Shown in pieces: positions 1-7,989 of a DNA stretch of 64,000 bases (position 1 is the first letter of the stretch; every line of letters begins with the position of its first letter). This DNA comes from Polaribacter sp. SA4-10 (GTDB lineage Bacteria; Bacteroidota; Bacteroidia; Flavobacteriales; Flavobacteriaceae): assembly GCA_949519155.1 (NCBI GenBank), contig CATIQU010000021.1, positions 38,983 to 102,982 of the forward strand, given 5' to 3'. The position numbers were made by a program, and so were the translations under genes. The notes below the pieces were generated by a model. That model was given only the letters and a program-made list of their open reading frames with translations. It searched no databases and was not told the origin of the DNA.

Positions 1-716
1 AAACAATCAAACACCTAATCATTTTAAATGTTATTTTATTTGTTGCACCACAATTTTTAAATTTAGATTTAACAAATGTGCTTGCCTTACATTTTCCTCA
101 AAATGAACACTTTGGATTTTGGCAGTACCTAACAAGTACCTTTATGCATGGAAGTTTTGGACACATACTTTTTAACATGTATGGTTTATATGCTTTTGGA
201 ACGCCTTTAGAACAAATGTGGGGGAAAAAGAAATTTCTGTTTTTCTATTTTTCAACAGGAATTGGTGCTAGTATTATTTACACACTTGTAAATTATTATC
301 AGTTTAATGGATATTTTGAGCAATTAATTACAGATGGTTTGACACCAGATAAAATTCAGGTGATTCTTACATCAGGAAACTACACACAGTATGCTGAATT
401 GATTACTCTTCCGCATGAAAAAATGATAAAATTCTGGAGTTTATTTTATACTCCGGCATTAGGTGCCTCTGGCGCTGTTTATGGTGTTTTAGTGGCATTT
501 GGCTTGTATTTTAAAGACGCAAAATTAGCGTTGATCTTCTTTCCAGTCCCAATTGCTGCAAAATACTTTATTCCGATAATGCTTTTAGGAGATTTATTTT
601 TTGGAATGACAAGGTATTCTATAGGAAATATTGCTCATTTCGCACATGTTGGTGGTGCCATTGTTGGTTTTATCATTGCTTGGTATTGGAGAAACAAACA
701 AATTAAATTTTCTTAA
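1..716 (+). CDS. Rhomboid family intramembrane serine protease (5' end outside window)
   Basis: The reading frame is open from base 3 to the stop at 714-716 and no start lies upstream in the window, so the N-terminus is missing. The first possible internal start (GTG at 78) would cut into the first membrane helix, whose residues (IILNVILFV) are readable before it. Rhomboids cleave substrates inside the membrane with a Ser-His dyad; the Ser motif GASGAVYG and the later His in AHVGGA are both present, and there are several hydrophobic helices. An unusually long loop of about 60 residues separates the second helix from the catalytic Ser helix. The stop is followed one base later by a second rhomboid gene, so the two are probably co-transcribed. 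The substrate cannot be told from sequence. Confidence 0.9.
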   Translation, partial: TIKHLIILNVILFVAPQFLNLDLTNVLALHFPQNEHFGFWQYLTSTFMHGSFGHILFNMYGLYAFGTPLEQMWGKKKFLFFYFSTGIGASIIYTLVNYYQFNGYFEQLITDGLTPDKIQVILTSGNYTQYAELITLPHEKMIKFWSLFYTPALGASGAVYGVLVAFGLYFKDAKLALIFFPVPIAAKYFIPIMLLGDLFFGMTRYSIGNIAHFAHVGGAIVGFIIAWYWRNKQIKFS

Positions 717-717
717 A

Positions 718-1572
718 ATGAGCTTCATAAAAACCCTACAAAAGAAATTTAAAGAAGGTAGTAGTGTAGAGAAAATAATCTATATAAATGTTGGCATCTT
801 TATAGTTTCTATTTTTTTTAGTGTGCTTCCAGGTTTGTATAATGAGCAAACAAACTGGTTGACAAATTGGTTTTCATTAGAATCGAGCACAGAAGCATTC
901 CTATCTAAACCTTGGTCAATTGTTTCTTATGGACTTTTACATGCCGATTTCTTGCATTTAATAATGAATCTCATGGTGTTGTATTTTATCGGAAATCTTT
1001 TTATTCAATACTTTACACAAAAACAGTTTCTAACTTTTTACTTTTTAGGAATTATTTTTGGTGGATTGTTATTCATTCTTAGTTACAATTATTTCCCGGT
1101 ATTTAGTAACAATCAAGGATACTTAATAGGTGCTTCTGCAGGGGTTTCTGCAATTTTTTCAGGTATTGCTACCCACATGCCAAACTATCAACTAAAGTTG
1201 CGCTTTATTGGTTTTGTTAAACTATGGCATTTGGCTGGAATATGGATTGTTTTAAATTTTATTGGTTTAAATGGAGGGAATGCTGGTGGGAATTTTGCAC
1301 ACATAGGTGGTGCAATCTTCGGGTATCTTTACACAAAACAAGCAACTACTAAAAATTCAGGAATTTTTAACTGGCTAACCGCACTTTTTAAAAAGAAAGA
1401 AAAACCTTTAAAAACCGCTTATAGATCGTCTACGAAAAAGAAAAAAACGCCCCCAAATACAGCGCCAAATCAAAAACAAATTGATGCTATTTTAGATAAA
1501 ATCAGTAAGTCGGGGTATGACACCTTATCAAAAACAGAAAAGGACTTCTTATTTAAACAAGGGAAGCGTTAA
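718..1572 (+). CDS. Rhomboid family intramembrane serine protease (second copy)
   Basis: This 284-residue protein begins at ATG 718, one base after the preceding stop. A longer in-frame reading back to 631 lies inside the upstream rhomboid gene and is rejected. It has a short cytoplasmic N-terminus, about six hydrophobic segments, the serine motif GASAGVSA and the catalytic-type His in FAHIGGA, so both dyad residues are kept. After the last helix comes a basic, lysine-rich cytoplasmic tail of about 70 residues (KKKEKP, STKKKKTPP). Adjacent divergent rhomboid copies followed by an EEP-family gene form a tightly packed operon. Confidence 0.92.
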   Translation: MSFIKTLQKKFKEGSSVEKIIYINVGIFIVSIFFSVLPGLYNEQTNWLTNWFSLESSTEAFLSKPWSIVSYGLLHADFLHLIMNLMVLYFIGNLFIQYFTQKQFLTFYFLGIIFGGLLFILSYNYFPVFSNNQGYLIGASAGVSAIFSGIATHMPNYQLKLRFIGFVKLWHLAGIWIVLNFIGLNGGNAGGNFAHIGGAIFGYLYTKQATTKNSGIFNWLTALFKKKEKPLKTAYRSSTKKKKTPPNTAPNQKQIDAILDKISKSGYDTLSKTEKDFLFKQGKR

Positions 1573-1573
1573 T

Positions 1574-2596
1574 ATGAAAAAATTATCGTTCCTTGACAAA
1601 ATGATCTACTTGCTAAATTCGCTTTTAGCAATACTATTGATATTGTCTTATTTACTTCCTTATGTGTCTCCTAAGAGCATTGCAATTTTTGCGATTTTAA
1701 GTCTATTTGTACCTTTTTTAATTGTTTTGAACGGATTATTTGTCGTTTACTGGCTAATTAAACTAAAAAAGCAACTCCTTCTTTCGTCGTTAGTTTTAAC
1801 GATTGGATTCTTTTTTTCAACGCCTTTTTATAAAATTTCTGATAAAACTTCTTCTTTAAACAAGGACATAAAAGTGATGAGTTACAATGTAAAATCATTT
1901 GACTTGTTTTATAATAAAAATGAAAATGCTCTCAAAGAAAATGGTTTTAAATACCTTGCATCCATAGATCCAGATGTACTTTTAGTTCAAGAATATTACC
2001 AGTCTAGTAAAATTAAATTAGACTTCCCGTATCAGTACATAAAAAAACGCACTATTGGCGGCAAGTTTGGAATGGCCATTTATTCTAAATTTAAAATTGT
2101 AAATAGTGGTTCATTGGATTTAAAAAAGACGGGAAACAACATCATTTTTGTTGATATTTTGAAAGAAAAAGATACCATTCGAATCTACAACTTGCACCTA
2201 GAATCTTTAAAAATAAAACCTTACGAAGAAAATTTTGGTGAAAAAGACTCAAAAAAACTTATTAATAGAGTAAGTCTATCATTCAAAAAACAAGCGGATC
2301 AAACAGCCTTATTTTTAGCACATGAGAAAAAGTGGGAGGGAAAAAAAATAGTAGGTGGAGATTTTAATAATACCGCATATTCTTGGGTCTACAATCAAAT
2401 TGCAAACAATAAAAAAGATACATTTATAGCAGCGGGTAAAGGTTTTGGGAAAACATATAGCTACTTTTTACCAACTCGAATCGATTTTATTCTTACGGAT
2501 ATGAAGGCAAACATAAGCACCTTTAAAACCTTTGACGTAAAATACTCAGACCACTACCCGATTCTCACAAAAGTAAACTGGGAACCAAATATTTAG
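1574..2596 (+). CDS. Endonuclease/exonuclease/phosphatase (EEP) family protein, membrane-anchored
   Basis: The 340-residue protein starts at ATG 1574, one base after the rhomboid stop; a longer frame from 1517 overlaps that gene and is rejected. Two or three N-terminal hydrophobic helices (about residues 10-85) anchor it, with the catalytic domain behind them. The domain shows the EEP metal/phosphate signature in order: SYNVKSF, VQEYY (Glu), GGDFNN and YSDHYPI (His) near the C-terminus. The family cleaves phosphodiester or phosphomonoester bonds in nucleic acids or phospholipids; the substrate here is unknown. The placement after helices suggests the active domain faces the periplasm. It ends only five bases before a convergent gene. 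Confidence 0.88.
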   Translation: MKKLSFLDKMIYLLNSLLAILLILSYLLPYVSPKSIAIFAILSLFVPFLIVLNGLFVVYWLIKLKKQLLLSSLVLTIGFFFSTPFYKISDKTSSLNKDIKVMSYNVKSFDLFYNKNENALKENGFKYLASIDPDVLLVQEYYQSSKIKLDFPYQYIKKRTIGGKFGMAIYSKFKIVNSGSLDLKKTGNNIIFVDILKEKDTIRIYNLHLESLKIKPYEENFGEKDSKKLINRVSLSFKKQADQTALFLAHEKKWEGKKIVGGDFNNTAYSWVYNQIANNKKDTFIAAGKGFGKTYSYFLPTRIDFILTDMKANISTFKTFDVKYSDHYPILTKVNWEPNI

Positions 2597-2601
2597 ACTC
2601 A

Positions 2602-4209
2602 CTACTTAGTTTTCTGTACGTTCTTTAAATGTAAATGATTGATAGGATTGATCCCTAATCCAGTTACGTTTTTATTTGTAAAACGAAGCACTTCATCATA
2701 ATACAATGGAATTACAGGCGCTGTCTCCATCATTAAACTATCCATTTTTTGATATAAGAAATGGCGTTTTTGTGTGTCTACCGTTGCAACCGCTTTTTCA
2801 TACAATGCATCAAACGCATCATTTGAATAGTGTGTGTAATTAGGCCCATTAGGAGAAAAGTTTTTACTGTGGTAAATGAATAAATAATTTTCTGCGTCTG
2901 GGTAATCTGCCACCCAGCTTCCTCTAAAAACACTTAACTGACCATTTGCCTTTCGCTCCCGTAAAGTAGATGCTGGCAATACTTCTACAGCTACATCCAT
3001 CCCTATTTTTTGCATCTCTCTTTGAATATATTCGCACAGGTCTAAATATTGACTATCAGTACTTATGGTAATCTTTGGGTTATTATTTCCAGACTCCAAT
3101 TTATAGGCATCGATCAATTGTTTCGCCTTATGAGGTTGATAGGTATATCCTTTCATATCATTGAAAGAGGGCATGCCTTTCGGGATGAAACCGTTTAGAG
3201 CAGGAGTTCCAATGCCATTTCTTAAATAGAGAATCATTTTCTCTTTATCAAAACCATAATTCAGAGCTTTTCTCAATTTCAAAGAATTGGCTTCCTCCTC
3301 ATCAGCATCCATATAAACTCCTAAATACTCTGTATTTAAATATGGGCTCGTCATCATCTTTATTTTTGAGGTATAACGCGATTGCAATTTCCCTTTTTTA
3401 GTGAGAAGATCATCTTTATAAGAATTGTCAATACTGTTTAAAAAATCGAGATTCCCTTGAATGAATTGTAAGAACTCACTCTGTTTATCCGGTAAAAAAG
3501 TAATGGCTATGGCTTCCAAATATGGAAGTCGAACTCCTTTTTCATCCATTTCATAGAAACGGTCATTTTTTCTTAAAACCAATTTAATATTCTCTTTCCA
3601 CAATTTAAAATGAAAAGGACCTGTTCCGATTGGATTTGCTCTAAAGGAATCACCAAAATAGTCAAGGGCCTCCTTTGGTACTACTGAACAATATTTCATT
3701 GTTAACAGACTTAAAAAAGGAGGAAATGGTTTTTTAAGTTGAATACTAAAAATAGAATCGTTTTCTGCAGCAAAAGAATCGACAAATTCTAGCACCCATT
3801 TACCAGGAGAGGCCACTTCTGGATCTAATAATCTCTGAAATGAATATTCAAAATCTTTGGCAACTACGTTTCGTGTACTGTCTTTACCAAATAAAGCGTG
3901 TTTATGAAATTGAACATCAGTTCGCAAATTAAATTGATAAGATAAACCATCTTTTGAAATCGTCCATTTATCAGCAATATCCGGGATTACTTGTAAGGAA
4001 TCATTCAGTTGAACCAAACCATTAAAAAGTTGCGTAGTAGCCCAAATGGTTCGTAAATCCTTAGAAAAAGCAGGATCTAATGTATTAATATTTTTATGCT
4101 CATTATATCTAAAAACTTGTGAATCATTGTATTTATTTTTTTTTTGATCGCAAGATGAAAACACAATAATTGCGATTAAAAAAAGAACGTATTTAATTTT
4201 CAAAACCAT
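2602..4209 (-). CDS. ABC transporter substrate-binding lipoprotein, family 5 (peptide/opine type)
   Basis: This 535-residue protein has a lipoprotein signal peptide ending in FSSC with Cys20 as the lipidated residue. The rest matches the SBP_bac_5 layout (DppA/OppA-like): early LDPAF, an NPIGTGPF motif in the middle, a conserved RKALNYGFDKEKM helix, and the late NFSPNGPNY region. Family members bind peptides, nickel or similar ligands in the periplasm. No permease or ATPase gene lies beside it, so its transporter must be elsewhere, or it acts as a sensor or scavenger. It overlaps the upstream ABM-type gene by 17 bases, which argues for one transcript of three genes. Confidence 0.9.
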   Translation of the reverse strand: MVLKIKYVLFLIAIIVFSSCDQKKNKYNDSQVFRYNEHKNINTLDPAFSKDLRTIWATTQLFNGLVQLNDSLQVIPDIADKWTISKDGLSYQFNLRTDVQFHKHALFGKDSTRNVVAKDFEYSFQRLLDPEVASPGKWVLEFVDSFAAENDSIFSIQLKKPFPPFLSLLTMKYCSVVPKEALDYFGDSFRANPIGTGPFHFKLWKENIKLVLRKNDRFYEMDEKGVRLPYLEAIAITFLPDKQSEFLQFIQGNLDFLNSIDNSYKDDLLTKKGKLQSRYTSKIKMMTSPYLNTEYLGVYMDADEEEANSLKLRKALNYGFDKEKMILYLRNGIGTPALNGFIPKGMPSFNDMKGYTYQPHKAKQLIDAYKLESGNNNPKITISTDSQYLDLCEYIQREMQKIGMDVAVEVLPASTLRERKANGQLSVFRGSWVADYPDAENYLFIYHSKNFSPNGPNYTHYSNDAFDALYEKAVATVDTQKRHFLYQKMDSLMMETAPVIPLYYDEVLRFTNKNVTGLGINPINHLHLKNVQKTK

Positions 4210-4510
4210 ATGCTCTTTCTACTTTACTAATTCTTAACTGGTATTTCTTATACCATTTATCTCGTCCCAATTCCCTAACTGCAGTATGTTCAATATTGTT
4301 TTTCCAAGCTGTAATATCGGCTAATGTTTGCCAATAAGATACGGTAATACCAATTTTTGAACGTGCAGATTCAATTCCTAGAAAGCCTTTTTGCTGTTTT
4401 GCAAGGATTTCCATTCTTTGTGCTGCTTCAATATAGCCTTCGGTATTTTCAGAGGGTATCGTTGAGAAAACAACTGCATAATAAGGCATTTCTAAATTAT
4501 CTACTATCAT
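4193..4510 (-). CDS. Antibiotic biosynthesis monooxygenase (ABM) fold protein
   Basis: A 105-residue protein of the dimeric alpha/beta-barrel ABM type. It shows the typical opening strand (YYAVVFSTI), a helix with MEILAKQQKGFLGIESARS, and the YWQTLADITAWKN segment. Members of this fold include monooxygenases and heme-degrading enzymes, but many small stand-alone members have no known reaction and none is claimed here. The start ATG (4510-4508) overlaps the stop of the upstream acetyltransferase gene as ATGA, and its 3' end overlaps the substrate-binding protein gene, so the three genes are translationally coupled. Confidence 0.85.
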   Translation of the reverse strand: MIVDNLEMPYYAVVFSTIPSENTEGYIEAAQRMEILAKQQKGFLGIESARSKIGITVSYWQTLADITAWKNNIEHTAVRELGRDKWYKKYQLRISKVERAYGFEN

Positions 4511-5004
4511 AAGTACAATTCGTATTTTGTTTCTGGCAGATGCATCTCTTTATTTATAAATATTCTCACTTGCTTAAAACCCAATCGTTTTAGGATTTTA
4601 GCCGAAGCCTTGTTCAAATCTACCACAGATGCTACAATTTTTGTAATGCCGATTTGTTTACAATACTGCAATAAACTAAGACAAATCTCTGCACCATAGC
4701 CAAAATTCCAATATTCTTCTAAAAACCGAAGGCCAATTTCATCATCATCTCCGTCTTTCACAAGCGCCATTGTCCCCAAAAAAAAGTGATCTTCTTTTCG
4801 TTCAATTGCATAAATCCAAAAATCATTTTCTGGCAACGAATATTTGGATATCAATGCAGATAATTCGATCGCATGTGCTTCTAAAGTCTGAACCTCACCA
4901 TCCGCATACCTCATTACATTTGGGTTGCTTTGCATTTTATGAAAGGAAAGTAAATCCTCCGAAATTAATTTGCGTACTTGTAGTCGTTCGGTTTCAAAAA
5001 TCAT
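4507..5004 (-). CDS. GNAT family N-acetyltransferase (RimJ/RimL type)
   Basis: 165 residues starting at the ATG that gives MIFETERLQVRKL, the usual beginning of RimJ/RimL-like acetyltransferases. A frame extension of nine residues up to 5031 carries no family sequence and is not used. The acetyl-CoA site is readable as RFLEEYWNFGYGAEI, followed by the NKASAKILKRLGF helix that closes the fold. Such enzymes move an acetyl group from acetyl-CoA to an amine, for example on a ribosomal protein or a small molecule; the acceptor is unknown. It is the first gene of a three-gene operon, divergent from mtaB. Confidence 0.9.
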   Translation of the reverse strand: MIFETERLQVRKLISEDLLSFHKMQSNPNVMRYADGEVQTLEAHAIELSALISKYSLPENDFWIYAIERKEDHFFLGTMALVKDGDDDEIGLRFLEEYWNFGYGAEICLSLLQYCKQIGITKIVASVVDLNKASAKILKRLGFKQVRIFINKEMHLPETKYELYL

Positions 5005-5015
5005 CAATAAAAGTG

Positions 5016-5023
5016 TAAATTTG
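5016..5023 (+). promoter_or_regulatory. Candidate -7 box TAAATTTG for mtaB
   Basis: TAAATTTG fits the Bacteroidota -7 consensus TAnnTTTG and lies 20 bases before the mtaB ATG at 5044. No clear -33 TTG is seen at the usual spacing, so this is a one-element match. Confidence 0.45.
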
Positions 5024-5043
5024 CAACGCATAAATGTACACTA

Positions 5044-6369
5044 ATGAATGCAGATAAAAAAGTAGCATTTTATACTTTAGGATGTAAATTAAACTTCTCT
5101 GAAACTTCTACAATCGCAAGAAATTTTGTGAGTGAAGGTTTTGAACGCGTTGAATTTGATGAAATCGCTGATATATATGTGATTAACACCTGTTCGGTAA
5201 CCGACAATGCAGACAAACGTTTTAAATCCATTGTAAAAAATGCTTTATATAAAAATGAAGATGCATTTTTAATTGCCGTGGGTTGCTATGCCCAACTAAA
5301 ACCTGAAGAATTGGCTGCCGTAGATGGCGTTGACTTGGTTTTAGGAGCTACCGAAAAATTTAATGTGACCAGCTACATCAACGATTTAACAAAAAATAAT
5401 GTTGGTGAAATACACTCTTGTGAAATTGGAGATGCTGATTTCTACGTAGGTTCTTACTCTATTGGTGACAGAACGCGTGCTTTCTTAAAAGTACAAGATG
5501 GCTGTGATTATAAATGCACCTATTGTACAATTCCTCTAGCACGTGGAATTTCTAGGTCCGATACCTTAGAAAATGTATTGGAAAATGCTCGAGAAATCTC
5601 TAAAAAAGGGATTAAAGAAATTGTGCTGACAGGAGTTAATATTGGAGATTATGGAAAAGGGGAGTTTGGCAACAAAAAACACGAACATACATTCTTAGAA
5701 TTGGTCAAAGAATTAGATAAAATTGATGGAATACACCGACTTAGAATTTCTTCTATAGAACCAAACCTATTAAAAGATGAAACGATTGAATTTGTTTCAA
5801 AATCAAATACATTTGTTCCTCACTTTCATATTCCTTTGCAATCTGGTAGTGACGAATTATTAAAAAAGATGAAACGTCGATATTTGACAAACCTCTATAC
5901 AAACCGGGTTTCTAAAATTAAAGAAACCATGCCAAATGCTTGTATTGGAGTTGATGTAATTGTTGGATTTCCTGGAGAAACGGATGAAATTTTCTTAGAA
6001 ACTTATAATTTTTTAAACGAATTAGATATTTCGTATTTACATGTTTTTTCTTATTCGGAAAGGCCCAATACAGCAGCTGTAGATTTTGAGGGGGTTGTTC
6101 TTAAAAAAACACGTGCAAAACGCAGCAAAATGTTACGAGGATTGTCTGCAAAAATGAGAAGAGCTTTCTATGAATCTCAATTAGGAAATACACTAACAGT
6201 CTTGTTTGAAAGCGAAAACAAAGAAGGATACATCAATGGTTTTACGGAAAACTATGTAAAGGTAAAATCGCCTTGGAATCCTGAACTAGTAAATACTTTA
6301 CACGAAGTAACACTTACAATAATTGACGAAGATGGATTGGTTCGATTTGATTTTACAGATCAGCAATAA
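5044..6369 (+). CDS. mtaB: tRNA t6A37 methylthiotransferase MtaB
   Basis: 441 residues, a radical-SAM methylthiotransferase that turns t6A into ms2t6A at position 37 of tRNAs reading ANN codons. The N-terminal domain carries the three cysteines that hold the auxiliary iron-sulfur cluster (Cys14 in LGCKLN, Cys50 in NTCSV, Cys81 in VGCYA). The radical-SAM triad is Cys154, Cys158 and Cys161 in GCDYKCTYC. The central domain has HIPLQSGS, and a TRAM-like region lies near the C-terminus. Length and the CKLNFSE opening favour MtaB over MiaB or RimO. It stands alone and is divergent from the acetyltransferase operon. Confidence 0.95.
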   Translation: MNADKKVAFYTLGCKLNFSETSTIARNFVSEGFERVEFDEIADIYVINTCSVTDNADKRFKSIVKNALYKNEDAFLIAVGCYAQLKPEELAAVDGVDLVLGATEKFNVTSYINDLTKNNVGEIHSCEIGDADFYVGSYSIGDRTRAFLKVQDGCDYKCTYCTIPLARGISRSDTLENVLENAREISKKGIKEIVLTGVNIGDYGKGEFGNKKHEHTFLELVKELDKIDGIHRLRISSIEPNLLKDETIEFVSKSNTFVPHFHIPLQSGSDELLKKMKRRYLTNLYTNRVSKIKETMPNACIGVDVIVGFPGETDEIFLETYNFLNELDISYLHVFSYSERPNTAAVDFEGVVLKKTRAKRSKMLRGLSAKMRRAFYESQLGNTLTVLFESENKEGYINGFTENYVKVKSPWNPELVNTLHEVTLTIIDEDGLVRFDFTDQQ

Positions 6370-6403
6370 TGCTGTTTTCATAAATTTATTATTAATTTGA
6401 CAC

Positions 6404-7066
6404 ATGTCTAAAACAGCTATCTATTTTATTCCAGGATTGGCCGCAGGTCCAGAAATATTTGAAAACTTAACCTTGCAAGACTCGTTATATGACTTGCATT
6501 ATCTTCAATGGAAGATGCCTTTACATCAAGAAGAAACTATTGCTAATTATGCCATGAGAATGTGTGAAGATATTCATCATAAAAACCCTGTTTTGATTGG
6601 GGTTTCCTTTGGTGGTATTATGGCACAAGAAATGAGTCAGTTTATAGCTACAAAAAAAGTAATCATTATTTCGAGTGTTAAAAACAAGAACGAACTACCA
6701 AAAAGATTTAAACTCGCCAGCTTTACAAAGGTGTACAAGTTGTTTCCTTCAAAAATAGTTGCTAATTTTGAAGATTACACAAAATATTTCTTAGGAAAAT
6801 CACTTAAAAAACGAGCTGATCTTTATAAAAAATATTTATCTGTTAGAAATAGTTCTTATTTGCATTGGTCTATTTACAATGTCATCAATTGGCACGGAGT
6901 GATAAAAACTCCCCAAAACTTAGTACATATTCATGGAACGGAGGATAAAGTGTTTCCCTTAAAAAATATTTCGAATTGTGTTGTTATTGAGGGCGGAACT
7001 CACGTAATGATTTTAAGAAAGGCAAAAACGATTACGAGACACATTCAGGAAAGTTTAAGTTTTTAG
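6404..7066 (+). CDS. Alpha/beta hydrolase (first of a tandem pair)
   Basis: A compact 220-residue alpha/beta hydrolase. The oxyanion-loop region is FIPGLAAG, the nucleophile elbow GVSFGG gives Ser68, and the acid and base are probably Asp181 (HGTEDK) and His200 (GGTHVM). There is no signal peptide, so it should be cytoplasmic. The lid between about residues 95 and 160 is short and basic. The next gene is a clear paralogue with the same elbow and the same C-terminal motif, pointing to tandem duplication. The substrate is not predictable. Confidence 0.88.
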   Translation: MSKTAIYFIPGLAAGPEIFENLTLQDSLYDLHYLQWKMPLHQEETIANYAMRMCEDIHHKNPVLIGVSFGGIMAQEMSQFIATKKVIIISSVKNKNELPKRFKLASFTKVYKLFPSKIVANFEDYTKYFLGKSLKKRADLYKKYLSVRNSSYLHWSIYNVINWHGVIKTPQNLVHIHGTEDKVFPLKNISNCVVIEGGTHVMILRKAKTITRHIQESLSF

Positions 7067-7163
7067 AAATCTTAAAAACACAACTTTCCATAAAACGAAA
7101 TTGATTGTTTTTAAATAAAGTGAATCGTCTTTTTTTAACTAAAAATTGTCTTATAACAAAACT

Positions 7164-7212
7164 CAGTTATACCTAAATACGACCAGTTATACTCGTATGT
7201 GACCACTTATTA
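7164..7212. repeat. Three 9-bp direct repeats with a 20-bp period
   Basis: CAGTTATAC at 7164-7172, the identical CAGTTATAC at 7184-7192 and the degenerate CACTTATTA at 7204-7212 start exactly 20 bases apart. They lie in the 226-bp gap between the paralogous hydrolase genes, about 80 bases before the second gene's ATG. Equal phasing of nearly two helical turns is what a regulator binding one DNA face would produce. Paired 9-bp direct repeats are known operators of LytTR-type regulators, although those have a 21-bp period. The binding protein is not known. Confidence 0.45.
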
Positions 7213-7292
7213 ATTGTGCTTAGGTTTTACCATAAATTATGTTTTTATTTACGCAAAAGTCATGAAGACTTTTGTCTAATAAGTATGAATTT

Positions 7293-7943
7293 ATGAGTAA
7301 AATCATTATCAATTTTTTACCCTGTATCTCAGGAGATTCGACAATATTTAAGCATATAGCTTTATGCCCCGAACTTTATGAACTACATTATTTAAGCTGG
7401 AAAAAACCACTAGCTTTAGAAGAAAGTATTAGTAATTACGCCATAAGAATGTGTGAAGATATTCAACACAAAAACCCTGTATTGATTGGCGTTTCATTTG
7501 GCGGAGTTCTGGCGCAAGAAATGAGTCGTTTTATTGATTTGAAGAAAGTAATCATCATCTCGAGTGTTAAAAACACAAATGAACTTCCTTCAAAATTTAA
7601 TATGCTTGAATTTAAAAAAGTTTACAAAATAATTCCAGGAAAGTTTAAAGATATTGAAAAATACTTTTTATCAAAATTCATAAAAAAACATACATCAACT
7701 TTTAAAGAGTTAGGGTTTATTAATAAATATAACTACTTAAAGTGGTACTTACAAAACTTTTCAAACTGGAAAAGAACAGAAGATATGAATCCAGCATTAA
7801 TTCATATTCATGGCACAAAGGATAAAATTTTTCCATTAAAGAACATTTCAAATTGTATTTCCATTGAAGATGGAACTCATCTAATGATTTTTAAGAAAGC
7901 TGAAATAATCACGAGGCACATTCATGAAAATTTAACTTTTTAA
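7293..7943 (+). CDS. Alpha/beta hydrolase (second of a tandem pair)
   Basis: 216 residues from ATG 7293; a seven-codon extension to a TTG at 7272 has no counterpart in the paralogue and is not used. It closely follows its upstream neighbour: MCEDI(H/Q)HKNPVLIGVSFGG is shared, giving Ser68, and the acid and base are probably Asp177 (HGTKDK) and His196 (DGTHLM). The family GLAAG loop is altered to CISGD, which could change the oxyanion hole or the substrate. The middle lid segment has diverged most, as expected if the copies handle different substrates. Confidence 0.88.
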   Translation: MSKIIINFLPCISGDSTIFKHIALCPELYELHYLSWKKPLALEESISNYAIRMCEDIQHKNPVLIGVSFGGVLAQEMSRFIDLKKVIIISSVKNTNELPSKFNMLEFKKVYKIIPGKFKDIEKYFLSKFIKKHTSTFKELGFINKYNYLKWYLQNFSNWKRTEDMNPALIHIHGTKDKIFPLKNISNCISIEDGTHLMIFKKAEIITRHIHENLTF

Positions 7944-7989
7944 GAACTCAAAATAGTGTATTTTTATGAACATATAACGAATTATAATT

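Noticed and set aside
631..717. Extended N-terminus for the second rhomboid (start at 631)
   Set aside because: It overlaps the catalytic C-terminal helix of the first rhomboid gene; ATG 718 immediately after the stop gives the normal protein.
4770..5018. 82-codon plus-strand frame opposite the GNAT gene
   Set aside because: It is an antisense shadow with no recognisable domain and no promoter; the minus-strand GNAT gene explains the region.
5005..5031. Nine-residue N-terminal extension of the GNAT protein
   Set aside because: The extra residues (MRCKFTLLL) are not part of the family, and the following Met gives the usual start.
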